A stretch of 64,000 nt of DNA, taken from Paractinoplanes bogorensis (GTDB taxonomy: Bacteria; Actinomycetota; Actinomycetes; Mycobacteriales; Micromonosporaceae). The stretch spans positions 62,001 through 126,000 of the forward strand of contig NZ_JAHKKG010000013.1 of NCBI RefSeq assembly GCF_018829635.1, read 5' to 3'. Positions 9,370-18,082 of this stretch are shown piece after piece; position 1 is the stretch's first letter, and each line of letters opens with the position of its first letter. Under the pieces are notes generated by a model. That model had not been told where the DNA came from and searched no databases. It was given only the letters and a program-made list of their open reading frames with translations. Position numbers and translations under genes: made by a program.

Positions 9370-10662
9370 GTGCTCAAGAAGAAGTGGGCGGCAGGCTCCG
9401 CTCTCGTCCTGTTCGCCTCCGTCCTGTCCGGATGCGGTGGGGGCGACGGCGGATCCACCACCCTCACCTACTACATCGCCGATGCCGCCCAGGAGGACGT
9501 GGCCACCCGCTGCGCGTCCGAGTCGGGCGGCGCCTTCGCCTTCAACATCCAGCGGCTGCCCAACACCGCGGCCGGCGGGCGCGAGCAGCTGCTGCGGCGG
9601 CTCGCCGCCGAGGATCGCTCGATGGACATCGTGAGCGTGGACCCGCCGTTCATGGCCGAGTTCGCCAACGCCAAGTTCCTGCGGCCGTTCACCGCGGCCG
9701 AGCGGACCGAGTTCTCGACCGGCGTGCTCGACGGCCCGCTCAAGCAGTCCACCTTCCGCGACACCCTCTACTCGGCCCCGCTCTACGGCAACACCCAGCT
9801 GCTCTGGTACCGCAAGTCGGTGCTGGCCAAGGCGGGCGTCGACCCGTCGAAGGGCCCGGTCACCTGGGACCAGCTGATCAAGGGCGCCACCCAGGCCGGG
9901 GTCACCCTGGCCGCACAGGGCCGGCGCAACGAGAGCCTGATGGTCTGGGTCAACGCGCTCATCGCGTCCGGCGGCGGCTCGATCCTGCAGCCGGGCTCCG
10001 AGAACCTGCCGGCCAACGAGGTCAAGGGCGGGATCAACAGCCCGGCCGGTCAGAACGCCGCGCGCATCATGCACGAACTCGCGGTCTCGCCGGCCGCCCC
10101 GGCCGGCTTCAGCACGGCCGGCGAGGAGGACTCCCGGGCCGCGTTCCAGGCCGCCAACGGCGGGTTCATGGTCAACTGGCCGTACGTCTGGGCCGCCATG
10201 GACTCGGCCATCGAGGAGGGCTCACTCCCGGCCAACTTCAAGGACGACGTCGGCTGGGCCGCCTATCCGCGAGTCGACGCCGGCACCGAGAGCGCGGCCC
10301 CGTCCGGCGGTCTCGGCCTGTCGATCAGCTCCTACAGCCGCAAGAAGGACCTCGCCGTGCAGGCGATCCGGTGTCTCGTGTCGGAGCAGAGCCAGAAGGA
10401 ATTCATGATCAAGGCGGGTAACCCGGCCGCCCTCAAGTCGGTCTTCGACGACCCCGAGATCCGCGAGAAGTTCCCGATGGCCGACGAGATCCGCACCGGC
10501 CTGGACGCGGCGACGCCCCGCCCGGTGAGCCCCTACTACGGCGACGTCACGGGTTCGATCCAGACCGCGTTCCACCCGCCGGACGCGCTGTCGCCCGACT
10601 CCACCCCCCGGGAGGCCAACCAGCTTCTCGAGGACGTCCTGTCCAACAAGAAACTGATCTAG
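9370..10662 (+). CDS. Sugar ABC transporter substrate-binding lipoprotein
   Basis: 430 residues starting at GTG 9370, the only start that gives a proper signal peptide (MLKKKWAAGSALVLFASVLSGC). The lipobox LSGC places the lipidated cysteine at residue 22. The mature protein has the cluster 1 solute-binding fold (extracellular solute-binding protein family 1), with a PPFMAEFANAKFLRPF segment and a late GDVTGSIQTAFHPP segment. It is the first gene of a five-gene operon with two permeases, an ATPase and a GH13 enzyme, so the ligand is probably an alpha-glucoside such as maltose, trehalose or sucrose (inference). Confidence 0.93.
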   Translation: MLKKKWAAGSALVLFASVLSGCGGGDGGSTTLTYYIADAAQEDVATRCASESGGAFAFNIQRLPNTAAGGREQLLRRLAAEDRSMDIVSVDPPFMAEFANAKFLRPFTAAERTEFSTGVLDGPLKQSTFRDTLYSAPLYGNTQLLWYRKSVLAKAGVDPSKGPVTWDQLIKGATQAGVTLAAQGRRNESLMVWVNALIASGGGSILQPGSENLPANEVKGGINSPAGQNAARIMHELAVSPAAPAGFSTAGEEDSRAAFQAANGGFMVNWPYVWAAMDSAIEEGSLPANFKDDVGWAAYPRVDAGTESAAPSGGLGLSISSYSRKKDLAVQAIRCLVSEQSQKEFMIKAGNPAALKSVFDDPEIREKFPMADEIRTGLDAATPRPVSPYYGDVTGSIQTAFHPPDALSPDSTPREANQLLEDVLSNKKLI

Positions 10663-10671
10663 GGAGCGGCC

Positions 10672-11625
10672 ATGAGTACCACCACTTCCGCCGCGCCTCC
10701 CCGTCCGCCCAAGGAGACCCGCTCGGCGCGCCGGGTGCGGCTGACCGACCGTACGCGTAAGGAACGCAACCTCGGCTGGATGCTGGCCGGCCCGGCGTTC
10801 ATCGCCATGGTGGCGGTCACCGGCTATCCGATCCTCAACGCCATCTGGCTGTCCCTGTTCGACTTCCGGCTGACCGATCCGTCCGGGCGCAGCTTCGTCT
10901 TCCTCGGCAACTACGTCACGATCCTGACCGACGGGCTGTTCTGGAAGCAGTTCGGCGTCACGGTGATCATCACCGTGGTCACCGTGTCGGTCGAGCTGGT
11001 GCTCGGCTTCGCGCTGGCCATGGTCATGCACCGCGCGCTCTATCTGCGCACGGCCTTGCGGGTGGCGATCCTGGTCCCGTACGGGATCATCACGGTCGTC
11101 TCCTCGTACGCCTGGGCCTATGCCTTCAGCAACACCTACGGCTTCGTGAACGGGCTGTTCGGGCTGGGCGACTTCGACTGGTTCGGCGGCACCTGGTCCG
11201 CCCTGTTCACGGTCTGCGTCGCGGAGATCTGGAAGACCACGCCGTTCATGTCGCTGCTGCTGCTGGCCGGTCTGGCCCAGATCCCGGACGACTACCTGGA
11301 GGCGGCCAAGGTCGACGGGGCCACCGCCTGGCAGCGCGTCAAGCGGGTCATCCTGCCCAACATGAAGGCCGCCATCATGGTGGCCCTGCTGTTCCGCACG
11401 CTCGACGCGTTCCGCATCTTCGACAGCGTCTTCATCATGACGGCCGGCGCGCAGAGCACCGAGACCCTGTCGTTCCTGGCCTACCGCCAGACGATCAGCC
11501 GGGTCATGGTCGGCCTGGGCTCGGCGGTCAGCGTCATCCTGGCCATCCTCGTCGTCCTGATCGCGGTGATGTTCGTGAAGGTCTTCAAGACCGACCTGTC
11601 GCAGCAGAGGGGGGTCAAGAAGTGA
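10672..11625 (+). CDS. Sugar ABC transporter permease (MalF type)
   Basis: 317 residues with six predicted membrane helices after a 35-residue basic N-terminus (RRVRLTDRTRKERN). The EAA loop EAAKVDGATAWQRVKRVILP near residues 215-235 docks onto the ATPase. Family: binding-protein-dependent transport inner-membrane component. It starts 9 bp after the binding-protein stop with AGGGAG as ribosome-binding site, and its stop overlaps the next permease start (GTGA). Confidence 0.93.
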   Translation: MSTTTSAAPPRPPKETRSARRVRLTDRTRKERNLGWMLAGPAFIAMVAVTGYPILNAIWLSLFDFRLTDPSGRSFVFLGNYVTILTDGLFWKQFGVTVIITVVTVSVELVLGFALAMVMHRALYLRTALRVAILVPYGIITVVSSYAWAYAFSNTYGFVNGLFGLGDFDWFGGTWSALFTVCVAEIWKTTPFMSLLLLAGLAQIPDDYLEAAKVDGATAWQRVKRVILPNMKAAIMVALLFRTLDAFRIFDSVFIMTAGAQSTETLSFLAYRQTISRVMVGLGSAVSVILAILVVLIAVMFVKVFKTDLSQQRGVKK

Positions 11626-12452
11626 AGGTCAGCCGCCGTACGCAGGCGTTCTGGATCGCCGGGGCGATCCTGATCATCGCCTACGCCATCATCCCGGTCA
11701 TCTGGATCATCTCGCTCTCCTTCAAGGAGGGCGACGACATCACCAACAACCAGTTCTTCCCGACCACGTGGAGCTGGGAGAACTACAAGACGGTGTTCGC
11801 CTCCGACCTGTTCACCACGGCCCTGCGCAACTCGGTGGGCATGTCGCTGATCGCCACCACCATCTCGGTCATCCTGGCCACCCTGGCCGCGTACGCCATC
11901 TCGCGCCTGGAGTTCCCGGGCAAGCGGCTGGTGCTCGGGGTGGCCCTGGCGATCACGGTCTTCCCGGTCATCGCGATCGCGACGCCGCTGTTCGACCTGT
12001 GGCGCAACATCGGGCTCTACGACACCTGGCTGGGCCTGATCATCCCGTACCTGTCCTACTCGCTGCCGCTGGCGGTCTACGTGCTGGCCGCGTTCTTCCG
12101 CGAGATCCCGTGGGAGATGGAGCAGGCCGCCCAGGTCGACGGGGCGACCGCCTGGCAGGCGTTCCGCCGGGTCATCGTCCCGCTGGCCACCCCGGGTGTC
12201 TTCACCGCGGCCATCCTCACCTTCTTCGCGGTGTGGAACGACTTCGTCTTCGGCATCACGCTCACCTCGAGCGAGGCGGCCCGTCCGGTGCCCGCCGCGC
12301 TCGCGTTCTTCCAGGGCGCCTCGCAGTTCTCGCAGCCGACCGCGCCGATCGCGGCCGCCGCCGTGGTCGTCACCATCCCGGTGGTCGTCCTCGTGCTGCT
12401 CTTCCAACGCAAGATCGTCGCCGGTCTCACCAACGGCGCCGTCAAGGGCTGA
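11622..12452 (+). CDS. Sugar ABC transporter permease (MalG type)
   Basis: 276 residues, six predicted membrane helices, beginning at a GTG that overlaps the preceding stop. The EAA motif reads EQAAQVDGATAWQAFRRVIVP (about 167-187), the coupling helix of MalG-type permeases. The late segment AALAFFQGASQF is typical of carbohydrate uptake permeases. It forms the heterodimeric channel with the preceding permease. Confidence 0.93.
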   Translation: MKVSRRTQAFWIAGAILIIAYAIIPVIWIISLSFKEGDDITNNQFFPTTWSWENYKTVFASDLFTTALRNSVGMSLIATTISVILATLAAYAISRLEFPGKRLVLGVALAITVFPVIAIATPLFDLWRNIGLYDTWLGLIIPYLSYSLPLAVYVLAAFFREIPWEMEQAAQVDGATAWQAFRRVIVPLATPGVFTAAILTFFAVWNDFVFGITLTSSEAARPVPAALAFFQGASQFSQPTAPIAAAAVVVTIPVVVLVLLFQRKIVAGLTNGAVKG

Positions 12453-12464
12453 AAGGACGTTTCC

Positions 12465-13712
12465 GTGGCAGCCATCGAGATGCGCAACATCGTCAAGGAG
12501 TACGGCGACGGCTTCAAGGCGGTCAACGACATCAGCCTGAGCATCGCCGACGGCGAGTTCATGATCCTGGTCGGGCCCTCCGGCTGCGGCAAGTCGACCC
12601 TGCTCCGCATGATCGTCGGGCTCGAGGACATCACCTCGGGCGACATGGTGATCGGCGGGGACCGGGTCAACGAGAAGGCGCCGCGCGACCGGAACCTGTC
12701 CATGGTGTTCCAGAACTACGCCCTCTATCCGCACCTCACCGTGTTCGAGAACATCGCGTTCCCGTTGCGGCTGAACAAGAAGGTCACCGAGGACGAGATC
12801 CGCCGCCGGGTCAAGGAGGCGGCCGACATGCTCGAGCTCAACGAGCACCTCGACCGCAAACCGGCCAACCTGTCCGGCGGTCAGCGCCAGCGGGTGGCCA
12901 TGGGCCGGGCCATCGTCCGTCAGGTCAACGCGTTCCTGTTCGACGAGCCGCTGTCCAACCTGGACGCCAAGCTCCGCGGCCAGATGCGCACCGAGATCTC
13001 GCGCATGCAGCGGCGGATGGGCACCACCACGGTCTACGTCACGCACGACCAGACCGAGGCGATGACCCTGGGCGACCGGGTGGCCGTGCTGCGCCGCGGT
13101 CTGCTGCAGCAGGTGGCCTCGCCGCGCGAGCTGTACGAGCAGCCGGTCAACATGTTCGTGGCCGGGTTCATCGGTTCCCCGCCGATGAACTTCCTGCCCG
13201 CCGTGGTCTCGGGCAACCGGCTCAAGCTGCCCTTCCTCGAGGTCGACCTGCCCGCCATCGCGGCCGACAAGGTCACCGACGGGCAGCTGCTGATCGCCGG
13301 CATCCGGCCCGAGCACTTCGAGGACGCCCGGATGCTGGACGCGGCGAAGCGGGAGCGGGGCGCCAAGTTCCGGGCCAAGGTCGACGTCACCGAGTGGCTG
13401 GGCGACTCCCAGTACGCGTACATCCCGTTCGAGGCCAACGCGGAGGTCACCAAGCAGCTGGCCGACCTGGCCGCCGAGCTCGACAGCGAGGCGCTGCGCA
13501 CCCAGCTGATCGTGTCGATCGACGCCATGAGCCGGCTGCGCGAGAACCACGAGGGCGAGTTCTGGGCCGACACCACCCGCATGCACCTGTTCGACCCGCG
13601 GACCGGAACCAACCTGACCCGGGACGAGGCGGCCGCGGCCGACCTGGCCACCCTCGAGGAGGAGGAGCTGCGCGAGCGGATGGACACGTCGTCCGACCCG
13701 GTCACCCCATGA
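12465..13712 (+). CDS. ABC transporter ATP-binding protein (MsmK/UgpC type)
   Basis: 415 residues. Walker A GPSGCGKST (37-45), Q-loop VFQNYALYPHLTV, signature LSGGQRQRVAMGRAIV, Walker B AFLFDEPLSNLD and switch H of VYVTHDQTEAM are all intact. A C-terminal TOBE/OB regulatory region follows (about 240-400) with GIRPEHFEDA. It is somewhat longer than MalK (about 370) because of an extended tail after residue 350. Having a dedicated ATPase inside the operon makes the importer self-contained. In many actinobacteria one shared MsiK serves several importers. Confidence 0.93.
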   Translation: MAAIEMRNIVKEYGDGFKAVNDISLSIADGEFMILVGPSGCGKSTLLRMIVGLEDITSGDMVIGGDRVNEKAPRDRNLSMVFQNYALYPHLTVFENIAFPLRLNKKVTEDEIRRRVKEAADMLELNEHLDRKPANLSGGQRQRVAMGRAIVRQVNAFLFDEPLSNLDAKLRGQMRTEISRMQRRMGTTTVYVTHDQTEAMTLGDRVAVLRRGLLQQVASPRELYEQPVNMFVAGFIGSPPMNFLPAVVSGNRLKLPFLEVDLPAIAADKVTDGQLLIAGIRPEHFEDARMLDAAKRERGAKFRAKVDVTEWLGDSQYAYIPFEANAEVTKQLADLAAELDSEALRTQLIVSIDAMSRLRENHEGEFWADTTRMHLFDPRTGTNLTRDEAAAADLATLEEEELRERMDTSSDPVTP

Positions 13713-15268
13713 GCCGTACGCAGTGGTGGCGCCGCGCGGTGTTCTACCAGGTGTACGTCTGGAGTTTCGCCGACGCGGACGGCGACGGGATCGGAGACCT
13801 CCCCGGCGTCCGGTCCCGCCTGCCCTACCTGCGTGATCTGGGGGTCGACGCGGTCTGGCTCAACCCGTTCTATCCGTCGCCGCAGGCCGACAACGGATAC
13901 GACGTGGCCGACCACCGCGACGTCGACCCCCGGTTCGGCACCATCGCCGACGCCGACGCGCTGATCCGTGACGCCCACGCGCTCGGGCTGCGGATCGTCA
14001 TCGACCTGGTGCCCAACCACACCTCGGACGAGCACCCGTGGTTCCGGGCCGCGCTGGCCGACGGGCCGGGCAGCGCGGCCCGTCGCCGCTACCTGTTCCG
14101 GGACGGCCGCGGCCCGGCCGGCGACCAGCCGCCCAACAACTGGACCAGCAACTTCGGCGGCCGGGCGTGGACCCGGGCGCCGGACGGCCAGTGGTATCTG
14201 CACCTGTTCGCGCCCGAGCAGCCCGACCTGGACTGGACCTCGGACGAGGTGCGCGCCGAGTTCCACTCGATCCTGCGGTTCTGGCTCGACCGCGGGGTCG
14301 ACGGCTTCCGCATCGACGTCGCGCACGGCCTGGCCAAGGACCCGCAGATGCCCGACCTGGGCGAGCATCTGACCCGGCCCGGCGCCGCCCACCCGCACTG
14401 GGACGTCGACGAGGTGCACGACGTCTACCGGGGCTGGCGCCGGGTGCTCGACGACTATCCGGGCGACCGGATGTTCGTCGGCGAGATCGTCGTGCAGAGC
14501 GTCCAGCGGCTCGCGCTCTATCTGCGGCCGGACGAGCTGCACACGGCCTTCAACTTCGCGTTGCTCAAGGCGCCGTGGGACGCGACCGCCCTGCGCACCG
14601 CGATCGACGACAGTATCGGCGCGCTCGAGACGGTCGGCGCCCCGCCCACCTGGGTGCTGTCCAACCACGACGAGGTCCGCCACGTGACCCGCTACGGCGG
14701 CGGTCCGCTGGGCGTGCGGCGGGCCCGGGCGGCCGCCCTGATGATGCTCGCCCTGCCCGGCGGTGCCTACCTCTACCAGGGCGACGAACTGGGCCTGCCC
14801 GAGGTCGAGGACCTTCCCGATCGCGTACGCCGGGACCCGGTCTTCTACCGCACCGGCGGGGCCGAACGGGGCCGCGACGGCTGCCGGGTGCCCCTGCCCT
14901 GGTCGGGCTCGGCGCCGTCGCTGGGTTTCGGCCCCGGCCACGAGTCGTGGCTGCCCCAGCCGTCCGACTGGAAGTCCCTGACCGTCGAACGCCAGACCGC
15001 CGACCCCGGCTCGACCCTGAACCTGCACCGGGCCGCCCTGTCCCTGCGGCACCAGATCCCGGCCCTCGCCACCGCCTCGCTGACCTGGCTGCCCGCGCCC
15101 GAGGGGGTGCTCGCCTTCCGCCGCGGACCGGCCTTCCGCTGCGTGGTCAACCTGAACAACACCCCGGTCCGGGTCGACCCGGCCGAACTGCTGCTGGCCA
15201 GCGACCCGTACGCGACCGCGGACACCGTGCCCGGCGAGAGCGCCGCCTGGTACATGATCGGGTGGTGA
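13709..15268 (+). CDS. GH13 alpha-glucosidase
   Basis: 519 residues, no signal peptide, so it acts on sugars after import. The (beta/alpha)8 catalytic core has region I DLVPNHTSDEHPWF, the nucleophile D203 in GFRIDVAH, acid/base E259 in FVGEI and the transition-state aspartate D321 in SNHDE. The order and spacing fit oligo-1,6/alpha-glucosidases of GH13. It starts at an ATG overlapping the ATPase stop (ATGA), making it the metabolic endpoint of the operon: imported alpha-glucosides are hydrolysed to glucose. Bond specificity (alpha-1,4, alpha-1,6 or sucrose) cannot be decided here. Confidence 0.92.
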   Translation: MSRTQWWRRAVFYQVYVWSFADADGDGIGDLPGVRSRLPYLRDLGVDAVWLNPFYPSPQADNGYDVADHRDVDPRFGTIADADALIRDAHALGLRIVIDLVPNHTSDEHPWFRAALADGPGSAARRRYLFRDGRGPAGDQPPNNWTSNFGGRAWTRAPDGQWYLHLFAPEQPDLDWTSDEVRAEFHSILRFWLDRGVDGFRIDVAHGLAKDPQMPDLGEHLTRPGAAHPHWDVDEVHDVYRGWRRVLDDYPGDRMFVGEIVVQSVQRLALYLRPDELHTAFNFALLKAPWDATALRTAIDDSIGALETVGAPPTWVLSNHDEVRHVTRYGGGPLGVRRARAAALMMLALPGGAYLYQGDELGLPEVEDLPDRVRRDPVFYRTGGAERGRDGCRVPLPWSGSAPSLGFGPGHESWLPQPSDWKSLTVERQTADPGSTLNLHRAALSLRHQIPALATASLTWLPAPEGVLAFRRGPAFRCVVNLNNTPVRVDPAELLLASDPYATADTVPGESAAWYMIGW

Positions 15269-16221
15269 CCCACGTTCTCGTCGCCGGGCTCGGCGGCACC
15301 ATCGCGATGACCACCACGCCGGACGGGGGAGTGGCGCCCGCCCTGAGCGCGGAGGATCTCGTGGCCGCCGTGCCCGCCCTCGGGTCGCTGCCCCTGCGGG
15401 TGGCGAACATCCGGAACGTGCCGGGTGCGCACCTCGACCTCGGCGACCTGCTCAAGTTGCGCGCCCGGCTCGCCTCGGAGTTCGCCGCAGGGGCGGTGGG
15501 AGCGGTGGTCACCCAGGGCACGGACACGATCGAGGAGACCGCGTACGTGCTCGACCTGCTCCACGACGGCGACCAGCCGATCGTCGTGACCGGCGCGATG
15601 CGCAACCCGATGCTGCCGGGCGCCGACGGACCGGCGAACCTCCTGGCCGCCGTCCGGGTGGCGTCCTCGCCGGCGAGCCGTGGGCTGGGCTGCGTCGTGG
15701 TGCTGGCCGACGAGATCCACGCCGCGGCCCGGGTGGCCAAGACCCACTCGATGAGCACCGGGGCGTTCGTGTCGCCGGACGGCGGGCCGCTCGGGTACGT
15801 CGCCGAGGGGCGGGTGCGGATCGTCAACCGGCCTTCGGGCCGTCGCCGGGTGCCGGTGCCGTCCGGGGCGCTCGCACGGGTCGGCCTGTGTGTGGCGACA
15901 CTGGGGGACGACGGGGGACTGCTGCGGGCGTACGGGGAAAGCCTTGATGGTCTGGTTGTGGCGGGCTTCGGCGTGGGACATGTGCCGGCCGGGTGGGTCG
16001 AACCGCTCGGGGCGCTCGCGGGGCGGATGCCGGTGGTGCTGGCCTCGCGGACCGGCGCCGGATGGGTGGGCGTGGAGACGTACGGGTTCCCGGGCTCGGA
16101 GCGCGATCTCGTCGGGCGGGGGCTGATCCCGGCCGGGGAGCTGCACCCGTACAAGGCGCGGCTGCTCCTGCAGTTGCTCCTGTCGGCCGGTGCCGACGTG
16201 CGGACCGGGTTCACACCCTAG
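15265..16221 (+). CDS. L-asparaginase family amidohydrolase
   Basis: 318 residues. The N-terminal active-site motif GLGGTIAMT contains the nucleophilic threonine, and TQGTDTIEETAY is the second conserved asparaginase signature; ITGAMR-type VVTGAMRNP and the HSMSTGAF segment also fit. There is no signal peptide, so it is probably cytosolic, hydrolysing asparagine (or glutamine) to the acid and ammonia. The start is either GTG 15265, overlapping the GH13 stop, or GTG 15262. It is coupled to the sugar operon but has no obvious functional link with it. Its 3' end overlaps the convergent lipase gene by 11 bp. Confidence 0.9.
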   Translation: MTHVLVAGLGGTIAMTTTPDGGVAPALSAEDLVAAVPALGSLPLRVANIRNVPGAHLDLGDLLKLRARLASEFAAGAVGAVVTQGTDTIEETAYVLDLLHDGDQPIVVTGAMRNPMLPGADGPANLLAAVRVASSPASRGLGCVVVLADEIHAAARVAKTHSMSTGAFVSPDGGPLGYVAEGRVRIVNRPSGRRRVPVPSGALARVGLCVATLGDDGGLLRAYGESLDGLVVAGFGVGHVPAGWVEPLGALAGRMPVVLASRTGAGWVGVETYGFPGSERDLVGRGLIPAGELHPYKARLLLQLLLSAGADVRTGFTP

Positions 16222-16975
16222 GGCAGGCCGACGGCTGGATCAGGGTGTCCGCGCTCAGGGCATCGAGGACCAGCGCGGTCACGTACGGGTCGGTCGGCAG
16301 CTCGCCGTGCCCGGTACGCGCGGCCGGGCAGAGGTCCTGCAACGGCAGGTTGACCGCGCCGTCGAGCCGGGCCGAGTCGGGTGGCTGGACGGTCTCGTCG
16401 AGAGTGGTCCAGATCGACAGCCAGGGCAGACCGGCGGGCAGCGCGCCGTCGATGCCGTCGAGCAGATCGCTGTCCGGGGCGAGTTCCTGGCAGGCGACCG
16501 GGCACGAGCCGCGGGCGAACGCGGCGCCCAGCCCGGCCAGCCGGGTGCCGTGCAGGGGCGAGCCGAGCGAGACGACCCGGCGGGCCTTCTCGGCGCCGTG
16601 GTGGTTCTCGACCCAGAGCCGGGTGACGACGCCGCCGGCCGAATATCCGATCACGTCGACGCTCGGCGCGCCCGCGTTCAGAGCGTCGGTGACCGCTGTG
16701 TCGAGCGTCACGGCCTGTTCTTCGAGGGCGCCGGTGCCGTCACCGGGAAGGGTGAGAACGGTTGCCGTCCGGCCCTCGGCGGTGAGGCGCTGAGCCAGCC
16801 GGCTCAGGCCCGTCCGGCTGCCGCCGTAACCGGGGACGAGCAGGATCGGGCCCGGTCGGGCCTGGTCGGGACGCGGCCCGTCGTCGGCCGGATCACCTCG
16901 GAAGACCCGCCACCCGATCACCGCCAGCAGCACGACGGCGACCAGCGCGACCGCGCCCAGCCATCGGAACCGCAC
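16211..16975 (-). CDS. Membrane-anchored lipase/esterase (alpha/beta hydrolase)
   Basis: 254 residues from GTG 16975. One N-terminal membrane helix (FRWLGAVALVAVVLLAVIGW) acts as signal anchor; a Pro/Asp-rich linker precedes the hydrolase. PILLVPGYGGSRTG is the oxyanion-hole strand, GYSAGG the nucleophile elbow, and a late SARLDGAVN aspartate and GHGELPTD histidine complete the likely triad. It resembles the EstA/LipA class 2 lipases secreted by actinobacteria. The longer upstream frame has no family similarity and overlaps the divergent AraC promoter, so I rejected it. Substrate not identifiable. Confidence 0.85.
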   Translation of the reverse strand: MRFRWLGAVALVAVVLLAVIGWRVFRGDPADDGPRPDQARPGPILLVPGYGGSRTGLSRLAQRLTAEGRTATVLTLPGDGTGALEEQAVTLDTAVTDALNAGAPSVDVIGYSAGGVVTRLWVENHHGAEKARRVVSLGSPLHGTRLAGLGAAFARGSCPVACQELAPDSDLLDGIDGALPAGLPWLSIWTTLDETVQPPDSARLDGAVNLPLQDLCPAARTGHGELPTDPYVTALVLDALSADTLIQPSACPRV

Positions 16976-17008
16976 GATCCCATCATGAACGAACCACCCG
17001 GGCGGGCC

Positions 17009-17037
17009 TTGACGAACGGTGAAACGCCTTATGCAAT
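17009..17037 (+). promoter_or_regulatory. Sigma-70-like promoter of the AraC gene
   Basis: TTGACG (17009-17014) and TGCAAT (17032-17037) are separated by 17 bp, giving a predicted start near 17044 and a 48-nt leader with a strong AGGAGGG ribosome-binding site. A direct repeat CGGTGAAAC occurs inside the spacer and again near 17058, possibly a regulator half-site. Confidence 0.45.
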
Positions 17038-17091
17038 CGTTTGAGGTGTGCTCTGACCGGTGAAACACATCGTGTCGGAGAGGAGGGATCT

Positions 17092-18054
17092 GTGAAGCCC
17101 GACCGGCCCGTCCGCACCGAGCTGCGGACCCGAGACCAGGACGTCGCCGTCGACGCGATCATGCGGATCGCCGACCACCGGCCCCGCATCACGATCACCG
17201 ACCGGCCGTCCGTCGGCTTCTCGGTACGCTCGGCCCACCTGGCCGACTGGGGTACCGACGTCGTCGCCGCCCACGGGGTCCGCTACGGCTCCACCATGAC
17301 CCCGCGACCCCAGCTGATCGCCGGGGTGTGGCTGCACGGGCACGGCATGTTCCAGGGCGGCTCCCAGGAACACACCCAGGGCCCCGGCGACGGGTTCCTC
17401 TACCCGCTCGGCACCACGCTCGTCTTCGACAACGTCGAGCCGGCGAAGTCCCTCGTGCGGCTGCCGTTCGCCGGGCTGGCCGGGCTGGCCGAGGAGATCA
17501 CCGGCCTGGCCCCGGTCGACCTGCGCTTCCTGTCCTGGGTGCCGCGCAACCAGGCGCTCAACGACAGCTGGGCGGCCACGGTCGCGTTCCTGGTCGACCA
17601 CCTCAACGACCCCGACCGGGACATCCCACCCGTGCTGGCCGAGCAACTGCTGCGCCTGGCCATGGCCGCGCTGCTGCGCGCTTTCCCCAACACGACGATG
17701 ACTGCCTCGCGCATGCCCGTGGCCGGGTCGGCCGGGCCGGCCGTGGTCCGCCGGGCCACGGCGTTCATCGAGGCCGAGGCGGGCCGGCCCCTGACCGTGT
17801 CGGAGATCGCCGCCGCCTCGGGAGTAGACTCCCGGACCCTTCAGGAGGCCTTCCGCCGCTACGCCGACACCACGCCGTCGGGCTACCTGCGCCGGGTCCG
17901 GTTGCAGCAGGCCCGGGCCCAGCTCCGGGCGGCCCGGCCCGGTGACGGCACGACGGTCGCCGGGGTCGCCCGCCGCTGGGGTTTCGTCCGGCCGAGACGG
18001 TTCGCGACCGCCTACCGCGAGGCGTTCGGCGAGCCGCCCAGGACCGGCCCCTGA
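17092..18054 (+). CDS. AraC-family transcriptional regulator
   Basis: 320 residues from the GTG at 17092, which follows AGGAGGGATCT. The N-terminal 200 residues form a cupin-like sensing domain of the AraC_binding_2 type. The C-terminal double helix-turn-helix (about 225-318) contains LTVSEIAAASGVDSRTLQEAF, the linking helix YLRRVRLQQARAQL and TVAGVARRWGFVRPRRFATAYREAFGEPP. Targets are unknown; neighbours are a divergent lipase and a convergent binding protein. The upstream in-frame GTG at 17041 has no ribosome-binding site and would overlap the promoter. Confidence 0.9.
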   Translation: MKPDRPVRTELRTRDQDVAVDAIMRIADHRPRITITDRPSVGFSVRSAHLADWGTDVVAAHGVRYGSTMTPRPQLIAGVWLHGHGMFQGGSQEHTQGPGDGFLYPLGTTLVFDNVEPAKSLVRLPFAGLAGLAEEITGLAPVDLRFLSWVPRNQALNDSWAATVAFLVDHLNDPDRDIPPVLAEQLLRLAMAALLRAFPNTTMTASRMPVAGSAGPAVVRRATAFIEAEAGRPLTVSEIAAASGVDSRTLQEAFRRYADTTPSGYLRRVRLQQARAQLRAARPGDGTTVAGVARRWGFVRPRRFATAYREAFGEPPRTGP

Positions 18055-18056
18055 CG

Positions 18057-18082
18057 TAAGGCCTGTTTCATAACTGGCCTTA
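18057..18082. terminator. Bidirectional hairpin between AraC and binding-protein genes
   Basis: TAAGGCC (18057-18063) pairs with GGCCTTA (18076-18082) around a 12-nt loop. The right arm includes the stop codon of the leftward gene and the left arm begins 2 bp after the AraC stop, so it can end both transcripts. Confidence 0.6.

Noticed and set aside
11768..13708. N-terminal extension of the GH13 gene to a 1166-residue protein.
   Set aside because: The extension is a +1-frame shadow of the permease and ATPase genes; the ATG overlapping the ATPase stop gives a normal GH13 N-terminus.
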